Origin: JANXUR01 sp038229415 | GTDB lineage: Bacteria > Acidobacteriota > Terriglobia > Terriglobales > Acidobacteriaceae | DNA: 64,000 nt | Direction of reading: 5' to 3' | Assembly: GCA_038229415.1 (NCBI GenBank) | Contig: JBBROM010000006.1 | Span: 186,001 to 250,000, forward strand | Shown here: piece by piece, positions 25,801 to 34,450 of the stretch | How the letters are laid out: each line of letters opens with the position of its first letter | Numbering within the stretch: position 1 is the first letter of the stretch | The notes under the pieces: model-generated | The model's database searches: none | What the model was told of the DNA's origin: nothing | What the model saw: the letters and a program-made list of their open reading frames with translations, nothing else | Translations under genes and position numbers: made by a program

Positions 25801-27267
25801 TCACCCCTCCACCGCCGCCGCCAACCTCAGCACCTTGCCCTCATCAAAGTGCTTGCCCAGTATCTGCAACCCCACAGGCAAGCCTGCCTTGGTATTCCCG
25901 CATGGCACCGAGATACCCGGAATCCCCACTAAGTCCGCCGTCACTGTGTAGATATCCGCCAGATACATCGCCAGCGGATCATCCGTCTTTTCGCCCAGCT
26001 TGAACGCTGGCCCTGGACACGTCGGCGTCACAATCGCATCCACCTCGGCGAAGGCCGCGTCAAAGTCGCGCGCCAGCAGTGTCCGCACCTTCTGCGCCTT
26101 CAGATAGTAGGCATCGTAGTAACCTGCACTTAGCGCGTAAGTGCCCAGCATGATTCGCCGTTTTACCTCCGCGCCAAATCCTTCGTCGCGGCTGCGGCGA
26201 TACATCTCGCTCAGCGTCTTAGCACCCTTGGCGCGAGGCCCATAGCGCACGGCATCAAACCGTGCCAGGTTTGACGACGCCTCCGCTGTGGCCACAATAT
26301 AGTAAGTCGGCACCGCGTATTCCGTATGTGGCAACGACACTGGCTTCACTTCGCACCCCAGCGCGGCCAACTTAGTAATCGCCGCCTCGACTAACTCGCG
26401 CGTCTCCGGCTCCAACCCTTCCCCGAAATACTCCTTTGGAACGCCGACCCGCAGCCCCTTCACATCCTTCTGCATTTCGGCCAGATAGTCCGGCACCGGA
26501 ACGTCCGCCGACGTCGAATCCATGGCATCGCGACCGGCGATCACCTGCAATACTTGCGCGGCATCTTTCACCGAGTTCGTCAGCGGCCCCACGTGGTCCA
26601 GCGACGACGCAAACGCAATCAGCCCGTATCGCGAAACGCGCCCATAGGTCGGCATCATGCCAACCACGCCACAAAACGACGCGGGCTGCCGGATCGAGCC
26701 GCCTGTGTCGGAGCCAAGGGTCGCAACGGCCATCTCCGCCGCCACTGCGGCTGCCGAGCCGCCCGAACTTCCACCCGGCACCCGCGACAAGTCGCGCGGA
26801 TTGCGCACTGGTTTGTAGCCGGAATTTTCGTTCGACGAGCCCATGGCAAATTCATCGCAGTTGCACTTGCCGAGGATCACCGCTCCCGCCGCTTCCAGCC
26901 GCGTCACCACGGTCGCGTCATAGGGCGCAACGAAGCCCTCGAGAATGCGCGAGCCCGCCGTCGTCGGTAGACCCTTGGTCATCAGCACGTCCTTGATGCC
27001 CATGGGCACGCCCGCCAGCGCGGGCAGCGGATCGCCCTTTGCGGCCAGCTCATCCACGCGCGCAGCTTGCGCCAGCGCCCGTTCACGGCTCAGCGCCAAA
27101 TACGCGCCGATCTCGCCATCCTTTTTTTCGATTGCACAGAAATAGCGCTCGGCCAACGCGGTCGCCGTCGTCTCGCGCACCGCAATGGCCGCACGCACCT
27201 GGTCAATCGTCATCGGAGACGTAGTGGAATTCGTGGGTGAAGAAGAGCTGTTGTGTAGGTCGTTCAT
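25801..27267 (-). CDS. gatA: Glutamyl-tRNA(Gln)/aspartyl-tRNA(Asn) amidotransferase subunit A
   Basis: Amidase subunit that frees ammonia from glutamine for transamidation of mischarged tRNA. The Ser-cisSer-Lys triad is visible: Lys in PMGIKDVLMTKG, and the two Ser residues in GGSSGGSAAAVAA and GSDTGGSIRQPAS. The 488-residue length is normal. The start at 27267 adds a Ser/Thr-rich 18-residue leader before MTIDQVRAA; the latter (27213) is an alternative. The window also has asnS, so AsnRS is present, and the enzyme is more likely needed for Gln-tRNA. gatC lies 137 bp upstream, split from gatA by a repeat element; gatB is not in the window. Confidence 0.95.
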   Translation of the reverse strand: MNDLHNSSSSPTNSTTSPMTIDQVRAAIAVRETTATALAERYFCAIEKKDGEIGAYLALSRERALAQAARVDELAAKGDPLPALAGVPMGIKDVLMTKGLPTTAGSRILEGFVAPYDATVVTRLEAAGAVILGKCNCDEFAMGSSNENSGYKPVRNPRDLSRVPGGSSGGSAAAVAAEMAVATLGSDTGGSIRQPASFCGVVGMMPTYGRVSRYGLIAFASSLDHVGPLTNSVKDAAQVLQVIAGRDAMDSTSADVPVPDYLAEMQKDVKGLRVGVPKEYFGEGLEPETRELVEAAITKLAALGCEVKPVSLPHTEYAVPTYYIVATAEASSNLARFDAVRYGPRAKGAKTLSEMYRRSRDEGFGAEVKRRIMLGTYALSAGYYDAYYLKAQKVRTLLARDFDAAFAEVDAIVTPTCPGPAFKLGEKTDDPLAMYLADIYTVTADLVGIPGISVPCGNTKAGLPVGLQILGKHFDEGKVLRLAAAVEG

Positions 27268-27321
27268 GCACTAACAGTGTAAGGGAAGGGGTGAAAATCG
27301 TTCATCTGCGGCACCGCGCGA

Positions 27322-27393
27322 AAACACAAGGTCCCTCCACTGCTAGAACGGCTCGCGCGCAGCGCGAGCCGTTCTCTCCGGTCGGGATGACAC
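27322..27393 (-). repeat. TGTCAT-type repeat with 14-bp perfect hairpin, between gatC and gatA
   Basis: On the minus strand it reads TGTCATCCCGACCG ... GTGGAGGGACCTTGTGTTT, the same ends as the element at 12016. Its interior is AGAACGGCTCGCGC (27345-27358), a 3-nt loop and a perfect complementary arm (27362-27375). Confidence 0.8.
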
Positions 27394-27404
27394 GGAAAAA
27401 AGCT

Positions 27405-27749
27405 TTACTTCTCAATCACCTTGGGCACCAGAAAAAAACTGCCATCGCTCTCCGGAGCATTCGCGAGCGCGGCCTTGTGCTCTAGCGACGGACGCAGTCC
27501 GTACAGCTCATCCGCGCGGCTGGCATAGTCGAACCGATCGCTGCCTTGCTTGGCAGTATCCACGCCGTAGCGTTCGCTCACCTGCGCCATCGGCTCAACC
27601 TCAGTCGTATCTAGTTCGCTCAGCCGGTCCACGTATCCTAGAATCGAGTTCAGGTCGCGCACCATGCGCGTCTGCTCGTCGGCGGTCAGCTCTAGATTCG
27701 CCAGCCCGGCCACGTACTGTACGTCTTTTTCGGAGACCTTGTCAGCCAT
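27405..27749 (-). CDS. gatC: Amidotransferase subunit C
   Basis: 114 residues with the GatC pattern: VQYVAGLANLELTADEQ, then DLNSILGYVDRLSELDTTEVEPMAQV, and an FFLVPKVIEK C-terminus. GatC stabilises GatA-GatB. It is slightly longer than the usual 95-100 residues because of an insert around GSDRFDYASRADELYG. An AGGG-type ribosome site precedes ATG 27749. Upstream is the DciA-like gene. Confidence 0.92.
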   Translation of the reverse strand: MADKVSEKDVQYVAGLANLELTADEQTRMVRDLNSILGYVDRLSELDTTEVEPMAQVSERYGVDTAKQGSDRFDYASRADELYGLRPSLEHKAALANAPESDGSFFLVPKVIEK

Positions 27750-27780
27750 AGTGAACCCTGCTCATCTTTGCTCGAACGAA

Positions 27781-28131
27781 CTACCGCCGCGTCCGCACCC
27801 AGTTTAAGCCGGGCTGTACATCCGCCGCTGCACCGGATCCCGCGTCGCCTTCCGGCAGCACAAACTCAATCCGCTGCACCCCAGCTCCCGCGCCGCAATG
27901 CTCGCGTAGTCCACCGAGATAGGTTCTCGCCAATTCACGCAGATTCGCCAGCCACTCGCGATCCAGAACCCGCACCCGCAACACACCGTCGGCAAAACTC
28001 AGCGCCTCGGTACGCTCAGCTACCGCCGGGCCGCATACTATAGGCCACGCCTGCAAAATTGCGTCCGTCGCTGGCATTTGTGCCAGCAACGAACGCATCA
28101 CGTTCTGCAACCCAGATTGGGCTCTCTCCAC
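27781..28131 (-). CDS. DUF721 / DciA-like protein
   Basis: 116 residues with the DUF721 core: a leading helix, WPIVCGPAVAERTEALSF, then DGVLRVRVLDREWLANLREL. DciA proteins of this family assist loading of the replicative helicase DnaB in bacteria that lack DnaC. GTG start with GGAG 7 nt upstream. The C-terminal 45 residues are variable, as expected. It lies 31 nt before gatC, so the two may be cotranscribed. Confidence 0.75.
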   Translation of the reverse strand: MERAQSGLQNVMRSLLAQMPATDAILQAWPIVCGPAVAERTEALSFADGVLRVRVLDREWLANLRELARTYLGGLREHCGAGAGVQRIEFVLPEGDAGSGAAADVQPGLNWVRTRR

Positions 28132-28177
28132 GAGTCACTCCGTTTTGGGCGCGACTGGCCCTCTAGAACCAGGCAGC

Positions 28178-29296
28178 TTACGGCAACCCGTTCGCCACCG
28201 ACAGCACAAACACATGATCGTCAATCGTACTGCTAGAGGCTGTGGTGCCGTTAATGCCCGCGAATGTCATCGCCGTGTTAATCGCGGAGATGTATAGAAT
28301 CACGTGGTTGTGGCGAGTCGGCAAGATGCCGACCACACCAGCGTTTAGCATGCTCCAACTCGGTGTGCCATTACCGTTGGCATTCACCAGAATGTAAGTA
28401 TCGCCCAACGCCGCCGTTCCCGAGTATCCGTCAGAAATCATCATGCGATTATTCACGGCGTCATAGTAGGAAACATGACCAGTGCGGGCCGTGGGTGCGG
28501 TGCCTGTCGGCGTCAATTGCGTCCAAGATGCGGTACCACCACGACCGTTGGCATTGGTCAGGTACCAGGCGTCTCCCCATGGGCTGCCGCCGCTGTCGCC
28601 GCCGTAGATCATCATGCGATTGCTGCCCGGGTCATACACCGCCGTCGCAAACTGCCGCGCCGAGGGGCCTGATCCCGAAACATTCAATTGCGTCCAGACG
28701 GGCGACCCCAGCGCGCCACTCGCGTTGGTCAGTACCCACACGTCCGCCAGGTAATGCCCGGCACAGTCGTAGCCGCCGAACACAATCATGATGTCGTTGG
28801 CGATGGCGTATACCGCAGTGTGCGCCATGCGCGCACTTGGCGCGGTGCCGCTCGGAGTGATCTTCGACCATGACTCGTGCGCTGCCGTTCCGTTCGCGCC
28901 GTTCAGAACCCAAAACTCCGATGAGCATACCGGCGAGACCGCAGTCGCGCCCCCGAAGATCAACAGCCGGTTGTTACTCGCCGAATATACCGCCGTGTGG
29001 CCGAATCGTGGCGCTGGCGCCGCGCCAGTTGGAAAGTTTTGCACCCAGGTCAGGTCCAGCGCCTTCGCTCCCGAGTTCGCCGTAAGATTGGTGGCTGTAA
29101 ACACGTCATTCAACAGCACGGAGTTGGCCGCCTGGCCTCCAAACACGATTGCCGAATCCGTGCCTGCATCATAGGCCATGGTTGTCTCAAAGCGAGAGGC
29201 CGGGCCCAGTGTGGACCATCCCTGTGCCAAAACGCGACCGCCTGTCACAACCACCAGAGCGGCCAGAACGAGCATGGAAAAATGCAATCTCTTCAT
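28178..29296 (-). CDS. Secreted Kelch-repeat beta-propeller protein
   Basis: Start at 29296 (MKRLHFSMLVLAALVVVTGG), preceded by GGAGAG; signal peptide cleaved near VLAQ. The 372 residues contain about six Kelch blades of the form Y-D-x-x-x-N-R-M-M-I-x-G-G with W-T/S-x-L between them (for example NNRLLIFGG, NRMMIYGGDSGG). Such exported propellers often bind carbohydrates or proteins; no enzymatic residues of galactose oxidase were seen. It is a tandem paralogue of the next gene, separated from it by 13 nt. Confidence 0.85.
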   Translation of the reverse strand: MKRLHFSMLVLAALVVVTGGRVLAQGWSTLGPASRFETTMAYDAGTDSAIVFGGQAANSVLLNDVFTATNLTANSGAKALDLTWVQNFPTGAAPAPRFGHTAVYSASNNRLLIFGGATAVSPVCSSEFWVLNGANGTAAHESWSKITPSGTAPSARMAHTAVYAIANDIMIVFGGYDCAGHYLADVWVLTNASGALGSPVWTQLNVSGSGPSARQFATAVYDPGSNRMMIYGGDSGGSPWGDAWYLTNANGRGGTASWTQLTPTGTAPTARTGHVSYYDAVNNRMMISDGYSGTAALGDTYILVNANGNGTPSWSMLNAGVVGILPTRHNHVILYISAINTAMTFAGINGTTASSSTIDDHVFVLSVANGLP

Positions 29297-29309
29297 GGTC
29301 AACTCTCCC

Positions 29310-30452
29310 CTACTGAAGTCCATTGGCGTGCGTAAGAATCAAAATGTGGTCGTCGGTTAGCGAAATCGAACTGCCCGCCCCACCGAACACGGCCATTTGA
29401 TTGGTCGTGGGATCGTAACAGCCCGTCGCGAACCGTTTCGCTGTACCTGCCGGCGACGGGCTCAGTTGTATCCATGATGGTGTGCCTGCTTTGCCGTTCG
29501 CGCCCGTCAACACCCAGGAATCCGAGTACGGGACCCCTTTGGCCACGCCGCCAAAGATCATCATGCGATTGTTCGCGGCATCGTAGGTTGCCACCTGTCC
29601 AAAGCGAGACTTCGGAGCCGTATTGCCCAGGGAAAGCTGTGCCCAGGTGGGTGTGCCCCCGATGCCATTCGCATTGGAGAGCGTCCATACATCCGCATAG
29701 ATATTCGTCGTCGTAAAGTCCGCGCCGCCGTATACGATCATCGTGTTCGATCCCGTATCGTACACTGCCGTAGCCAGCATTCGCGCTGGCGGCGGCGTCC
29801 CCGCCGTGGTGAGTTGCGACCACGCTGGCGTCACACCGTTGGCGTTGGCGTTGCTCAGAATCCAAACGTCATTCAATGCGCTGGAAACACAGTCGCTGCC
29901 CCCGAACAAAATCATCCGGTTGCTGCCCGCGTCATACACTGCTGTGTGAAACTTGCGCGCACTCGGGGGCGTCCCGGTCGGAGCCTGATTAAACCACTGA
30001 CCCGCTGGATTGTTGTCGGCGCCAGTCAGCAGCCACAAATCATTCACGCACGAGCCGGGGAACCCGGTACCGCCGCCAAACACCATCATCCGCTTGTTGG
30101 TGGAGTCGTAAATCGCGCTGTGCCCGTAGCGCTCCGGGGGACGGAATCCACGCGGTGCTTCCATCTGCCAGTTCAGGTTGATTGAGCTGACGCCCCCCTG
30201 AGGAAACACTTTGTCAACAAACCACAGGTCGTTAAAGTTGATCTGCTTGGGCGCGTGTTGCCCACCAAACATGATCAGACGATTGGTGGCCGAGTCGTAG
30301 ATAACCGTGGAGTAATCCCGCGTCCCCGGCCCCAGCCGGTTCCACATTTGGGCTGTGGCCGAAGCACACCACGCGCCAGCGATCACTCCCACCAGCAGCA
30401 TTGCCCGCAAACCAGTTCGTTGCCTCGTTTGCCGATTTTGTTCGCGCATCAT
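29310..30452 (-). CDS. Secreted Kelch-repeat beta-propeller protein
   Basis: 380 residues with a signal peptide (AMLLVGVIAGAWCASATAQ) and about six Kelch blades (TNRLIMFGGQ, NKRMMVFGGGTG, SNRMILFGGSD, SNTMIVYGG, NNRMMIFGG, TNQMAVFGGAG). AGGAGC lies before a double ATG at 30452/30449. Strong similarity in blade sequence and order to the downstream gene indicates tandem duplication. Function probably adhesive or ligand-binding outside the cell; not established. Confidence 0.85.
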   Translation of the reverse strand: MMREQNRQTRQRTGLRAMLLVGVIAGAWCASATAQMWNRLGPGTRDYSTVIYDSATNRLIMFGGQHAPKQINFNDLWFVDKVFPQGGVSSINLNWQMEAPRGFRPPERYGHSAIYDSTNKRMMVFGGGTGFPGSCVNDLWLLTGADNNPAGQWFNQAPTGTPPSARKFHTAVYDAGSNRMILFGGSDCVSSALNDVWILSNANANGVTPAWSQLTTAGTPPPARMLATAVYDTGSNTMIVYGGADFTTTNIYADVWTLSNANGIGGTPTWAQLSLGNTAPKSRFGQVATYDAANNRMMIFGGVAKGVPYSDSWVLTGANGKAGTPSWIQLSPSPAGTAKRFATGCYDPTTNQMAVFGGAGSSISLTDDHILILTHANGLQ

Positions 30453-30668
30453 GTACCGCTCCTGTGTTCCGAAAAACTTCTATGCAAACATTGCAGCATG
30501 ACGCGCGAGGTTGTGCCTCTTGCTAACTATGAATGGGGCGAGCGAGGGCGAACTTGGGGGGAGGAAAAAGCTCGCCGAACTTTCTCAGTATAGCTCAGGG
30601 CTTAGCCCGGCCGAATGAATTTTCCTGACGACCTGCAAATATTTGTGCAGTTATCGGTAATGGCTGCG

Positions 30669-32009
30669 CTATGTAAATTCTTCCTGAATCAGCACTAGGG
30701 CACCCTCCCGTGTCTCAACCAACCCTTCAAGTTGTGCATCCTCGACACGGGCCAATATCTGTTTGAACAAAGGCCCGGGGACAAAACCAGCCGCAATCAG
30801 GTCTGCACCAGTCAGCAACGGTGCGGGCCGCATCACTTCCTCGGGCATCGCCTCCAACTGCTGCTTGGCAAACTCGTACCCATCCATCCACCCCCGGCTC
30901 GAGGCACAGTCCAGCCGATGCAATTCGAGGTGTTCCTCAAAATGCTCCTGCCGCAGAAACCGCTTCAGAGTTGCCGGCCGCATCTTCTGCACATCACCGA
31001 ACTTCATGTGCTGATCCACCAGTGCCACAATGCGATCCGCTTCTTCGCCCGAAAACCGCAAACGACTGCATATTTTACTGGCAATGACCACCCCCAGATC
31101 CACATGCCCATCGAAGCGAATTCGATCCGGTGCCTGGCGAAATGTTCCCGGCTTACCCACGTCGTGCAAAAGTGCTCCCCATGCCAGTGTCTTCGACGCA
31201 CCTGCAGGGAGTTTTTCCAGTAGCGACAGCGTGTGCACCCAAACGTCGCCCTCCGGGTGAAACTCTGGCGGCTGCTCTACGCCCTTCGTCGCCGCGATTT
31301 CGGGCAACACCTGCGCCAACAGCCCCGTCTCATCCAGCAACTCAAAGGCACGCTTGGCCTTGCCCTCCGTCAGCATCTTTGTAAGCTCATCGCGGACCCG
31401 CTCGCGACTCACCACGCGAACTTCCCAGGCCATACGCCGCATCGCTGCAAACGTGGCAGGCTCAATCGCAAACCCAAAACGTGCGGCAAACCGGACGGCC
31501 CGAAACAGCCGCAACTTATCCTCGCCAAATCGCTGTTCCGGATCGCCAATCGTGCGGATCACACCTACGCGCAAATCTTGCTGCCCGCCGACGAAATCCA
31601 GCACCGTTTTCTTCTCTGTGTCGAACAGCAGTCCGTTAATCGTGAAGTCGCGCCGCTCCACATCTTCCTGCGGAGTCGCGCTGAACCGCACTGCGTCAGG
31701 ATGCCGCCCATCGCTGTAGCCGACGTCCGCACGGAACGTCGCCACTTCGACCATCTCGTCGCGATACTCGTCACCCGGTGCGTTTGCCGGAGAATGATTC
31801 GCCACCAGCACCACCCCGAACTGCGCGCCTACGGCATAGGTGCGCGGGAACATCCGCAGCACCACATCCGGAACCGCATCGGTGCAGACATCCCAATCCT
31901 GGGGCTCGCACCCCAGCAGCAGATCACGCACACATCCGCCCACCAGGTACGCCTGATACCCGCGTTCCCGTAGCGTCCGCACAATCGAATTGGCAAACTC
32001 TCGACTCAT
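30669..32009 (-). CDS. cca: CCA-adding tRNA nucleotidyltransferase with HD domain
   Basis: 446 residues, class II nucleotidyltransferase: VGGCVRDLLLG followed by DWDVCTDA (metal-binding DxD), RRDFTINGL, GDPEQRFGEDKLRLFRAVRFAARFGF (motif for nucleotide recognition), and an HD domain (WGALLHDVGKPGTF ... DGHVDLGVVIASKI). It repairs or adds CCA at tRNA 3' ends; the tRNA in this window has an encoded CCA. Poly(A) polymerase is an alternative, but the NxxFRxxxR motif type fits CCA enzymes. No clear ribosome site; start placed at the first Met before the motif. Confidence 0.88.
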   Translation of the reverse strand: MSREFANSIVRTLRERGYQAYLVGGCVRDLLLGCEPQDWDVCTDAVPDVVLRMFPRTYAVGAQFGVVLVANHSPANAPGDEYRDEMVEVATFRADVGYSDGRHPDAVRFSATPQEDVERRDFTINGLLFDTEKKTVLDFVGGQQDLRVGVIRTIGDPEQRFGEDKLRLFRAVRFAARFGFAIEPATFAAMRRMAWEVRVVSRERVRDELTKMLTEGKAKRAFELLDETGLLAQVLPEIAATKGVEQPPEFHPEGDVWVHTLSLLEKLPAGASKTLAWGALLHDVGKPGTFRQAPDRIRFDGHVDLGVVIASKICSRLRFSGEEADRIVALVDQHMKFGDVQKMRPATLKRFLRQEHFEEHLELHRLDCASSRGWMDGYEFAKQQLEAMPEEVMRPAPLLTGADLIAAGFVPGPLFKQILARVEDAQLEGLVETREGALVLIQEEFT

Positions 32010-32022
32010 GATGTTCTAGCGT

Positions 32023-32069
32023 GTGTGGGGACAGGTGTCTCACCTGTCCATCCGGGCAAGCCCCGAAAT
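32023..32069 (+). repeat. Double-hairpin repeat, copy 2
   Basis: GTGTGGGGACAGGTGTCTC, CACCTGTCC, then CGGGCAAGCCCCGAAA. It matches the copy at 23831 in order and spacing of its two stem-loops, with paired changes in both, and is likewise followed by a GGTGCC repeat (R5). Confidence 0.65.
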
Positions 32070-32091
32070 TCCCACTGAGTGTACGGTAGTC

Positions 32092-32137
32092 GGTGCCCCA
32101 TCCTCACCGCCCGCCTTTGGCGGTTAGGGTGGGATGC
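32092..32137 (+). repeat. GGTGCC palindromic repeat, copy R5
   Basis: Arms CCCATCCTCACCGCC and GGCGGTTAGGGTGGG pair at 13 of 15 positions; tail GGGATGCC. Its inner stem is close to that of R1. Confidence 0.8.
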
Positions 32138-32142
32138 CCAGC

Positions 32143-32178
32143 CAAAATAAAAGGCCCAAGGCCAAAGCCCCGGGCCTT
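32143..32178 (-). terminator. Rho-independent terminator of pckA
   Basis: On the minus strand AAGGCCC (32178-32172) and GGGCCTT (32157-32151) form a 7-bp stem around a loop that can pair further (GGCTTTGGCC), followed by TTATTTT. It lies 18 nt after the pckA stop. Confidence 0.75.
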
Positions 32179-32196
32179 CACACCATCGTAGCGCTC

Positions 32197-33780
32197 TTAC
32201 TTTTTCGCCGGCGCTGGCCCAGCATTTCTCACCGCATCCGGCACATCGAACTTCTCAATGTTCTTATGGAATTGCCCGATCAAATCCGTCGCCATCTTGT
32301 CGTAGGCCGCCTTGTCGGCCCACGAGTTCCGCGGACTTAACTTCTCCGCTGGCACTCCCGGACACGACTTCGGAATACTGAGCCCGAACGTCGGCTCCGT
32401 CTCATACTCCACATGATCCAGCAAACCTTCCACCGCCGCATCCACCATGGCGCGGGTGTAAGGCAGATCCATGCGCTTGCCGACGCCGTACGGCCCGCCC
32501 TGCCAACCTGTGTTCACCAGCCAGCACTGCGCCGTGTGCTCGCGCAGACGCTTGCCGAGCATCTCCGCATACGTTTTCGGAGGCAGCGGCATGAACGGCG
32601 CACCAAAGCATGTCGAGAATGTCGCCGTCGGCTCTTTCACGCCCGCCTCCGTGCCCGCCACCTTCGCCGTATAGCCCGACAAAAAGTGGAACATCGCCTG
32701 CTCCGGCGTCAGCCGCGAAATCGGAGGCAGCACCCCAAACGCATCCGCAGTCAAAAACACCACATGCTTCGGATGCCCGCCGACTCCAGGAATCACCGCA
32801 TTCTCAATAAAGTCCACCGGATACGCGGCACGCGTATTCTCGGTAAATTTTTCGCTGTCGTAGTTCGGCACCCGCGTCTCTTCGTCAATCTCTACATTTT
32901 CCAGCACCGTACCAAACCGAATCGCGTGCCAGATCTGCGGCTCTTTCTCCTGCGAGAGCTTGATGCACTTAGCGTAGCAACCGCCTTCAAAGTTGAATAC
33001 GCCCTGCGGACTCCACCCATGCTCATCGTCGCCAATCAGATTCCGCGCCGGATCGGCCGAAAGCGTCGTCTTACCGGTGCCACTCAACCCAAAGAATAGC
33101 GCCGAAACTCCATCATGCCCAATGTTCGCCGAACAGTGCATGGGGAACACATCGCGCTGCGGCAGCGCGTAGTTCATGAGTCCAAAGATCGCCTTCTTCA
33201 TCTCGCCCGCGTATTGCGTGCCGCCAATGATCGCCAGCCTGCGTGACACGTTCACGATCACAAAATTTTCGGACTTTGTGCCGTCCCGCTCAGGCACCGC
33301 CTTAAAACCAGGCGCGCTCACTACCGTGAACTCCTGCTTGTGGCTGGGCAGCTCCGCCGCCGTTGGGCGAATGAACAGCTGCCGCACGAACAGGTTGTGC
33401 CACGCATATTCGTTGATGAAACGCACTTCCAGCCGATGCCGCTCATCCGCGCCGCAAAATAAGTCCTGCACAAACAGGTCGCGCCCACGCAGGTAATCGA
33501 GTACTCGCTCATAAAGAGCATCAAATTTATCGGGATCAAATTCGTTATTGAATCCACCCCACGCCACCTTGGCGTCGGTAATGGCGTCGCGCACCATGAA
33601 CTTGTCCTTGGGCGACCGGCCAGTGAGATTCGTCCGTGCAACCACCGCGCCATCCGCGCTGAAGCGGGCCTCGCCGCGCTGGATGGCCTGCTCAGCCAGC
33701 AGCGGTGCCGTGAGTTGGGAGTGCACTGTGGAATGGGAGAGAAGATCGGTAAGAGGGGTAAGCTGCGACAATGCGGCCAT
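32197..33780 (-). CDS. pckA: Phosphoenolpyruvate carboxykinase (ATP)
   Basis: 527 residues; converts oxaloacetate and ATP to phosphoenolpyruvate in gluconeogenesis. The kinase-1a loop GLSGTGKTTLSADP (near residues 229-242), the preceding GDDEHGWSP and FNFEGGCYAK region, the kinase-2 type ExxN-VE and the RMDLPYTR segment match the ATP-dependent family. AGGAGT stands before the ATG, and a terminator follows the stop, so it appears monocistronic. Confidence 0.95.
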   Translation of the reverse strand: MAALSQLTPLTDLLSHSTVHSQLTAPLLAEQAIQRGEARFSADGAVVARTNLTGRSPKDKFMVRDAITDAKVAWGGFNNEFDPDKFDALYERVLDYLRGRDLFVQDLFCGADERHRLEVRFINEYAWHNLFVRQLFIRPTAAELPSHKQEFTVVSAPGFKAVPERDGTKSENFVIVNVSRRLAIIGGTQYAGEMKKAIFGLMNYALPQRDVFPMHCSANIGHDGVSALFFGLSGTGKTTLSADPARNLIGDDEHGWSPQGVFNFEGGCYAKCIKLSQEKEPQIWHAIRFGTVLENVEIDEETRVPNYDSEKFTENTRAAYPVDFIENAVIPGVGGHPKHVVFLTADAFGVLPPISRLTPEQAMFHFLSGYTAKVAGTEAGVKEPTATFSTCFGAPFMPLPPKTYAEMLGKRLREHTAQCWLVNTGWQGGPYGVGKRMDLPYTRAMVDAAVEGLLDHVEYETEPTFGLSIPKSCPGVPAEKLSPRNSWADKAAYDKMATDLIGQFHKNIEKFDVPDAVRNAGPAPAKK

Positions 33781-33961
33781 ATGAAAGACTCCTGTATAAA
33801 AACGACCGTCTACTATTGTGCCCTATCCGGCGGCCCGCTTCCAAGAGCGAACCTGTAAGGCAAACCAGCCACTCACATTACAGATGTATTGTGCCTCCGC
33901 AGCCGTACCGCAGAAAGAGCTCGCGATTTGACCTGAAATCCCGTAGGAAGCCATTCCCAAA

Positions 33962-33989
33962 TAAACAAGGGAGGCCATCAGGCCTCCCC
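33962..33989 (-). terminator. Terminator of the 34 kb hypothetical gene
   Basis: Perfect 8-bp stem GGGAGGCC/GGCCTCCC with a 4-nt loop; on the minus strand it is followed by TTGTTTATTT. It lies 22 nt after the stop of the minus-strand gene at 34012. Confidence 0.75.
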
Positions 33990-34011
33990 GAACCACTGAA
34001 AATCCTTATCC

Positions 34012-34362
34012 CTACAGCGCCGCGGCGTACTCCTGCTTGACCGCATCCAGATGCGCCAGCGCTTCATCCACCGTCAGGGCGTAAATTTCCTTACCCAAAC
34101 CCTCCCCTGACTCGATCGCCCACTTCAAATAATGCCCGGCTGCATGTACCGCCATCGGATCCGTGATGATCTTTCCCGTGCGCTTGGTGAACTCCACCCA
34201 CGCCGGATGCGGCAGTGCCACAAACACCGGCTGCCCATCGACGAGGAACTTCACGTCAATCGCATCGGCGTGACGCGTGGAGATGGCCGCAATCACAGCC
34301 CGGAAAATGCAGTGAACCTGACGCTTGGTCCAACGGTCGGTCGCGCGAAAGTCATCGTACAT
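34012..34362 (-). CDS. Conserved-looking small protein of unknown function
   Basis: 116 residues from MYDDFRATDRWTKR; no signal peptide or membrane segment. The middle has KFLVDGQPVFVALPHPAWVEFTKRTG, then an HAAGHYLKWAIESGEG helix and a C-terminal helix with EALAHLDAVKQEY. I recognise no family. A TTG 9 nt upstream (34371) is an alternative start. TATAGT lies 8 nt before the ATG, so the transcript would have little or no leader. A strong terminator follows it, and it is divergent from pgeF. Confidence 0.6.
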   Translation of the reverse strand: MYDDFRATDRWTKRQVHCIFRAVIAAISTRHADAIDVKFLVDGQPVFVALPHPAWVEFTKRTGKIITDPMAVHAAGHYLKWAIESGEGLGKEIYALTVDEALAHLDAVKQEYAAAL

Positions 34363-34438
34363 AGCACCCAACTATAAATCTCCGCCTACTCCCACCGCAA
34401 ACCGTGCGGCTCAAGTGCGGTGTTTTTTGCTGGCCAAT

Positions 34439-34444
34439 TACAAT
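34439..34444 (+). promoter_or_regulatory. -10 element TACAAT, 6 nt before the pgeF start
   Basis: TACAAT-CAACCT-GTG. The same hexamer and spacing as at 17870 and 18619; no ribosome site is present. Confidence 0.5.
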
Positions 34445-34450
34445 CAACCT

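Noticed and set aside
29299..29865. Third Kelch-region ORF on the minus strand
   Set aside because: Out-of-frame overlap inside the Kelch gene at 29310 with no start signals; a shadow frame.
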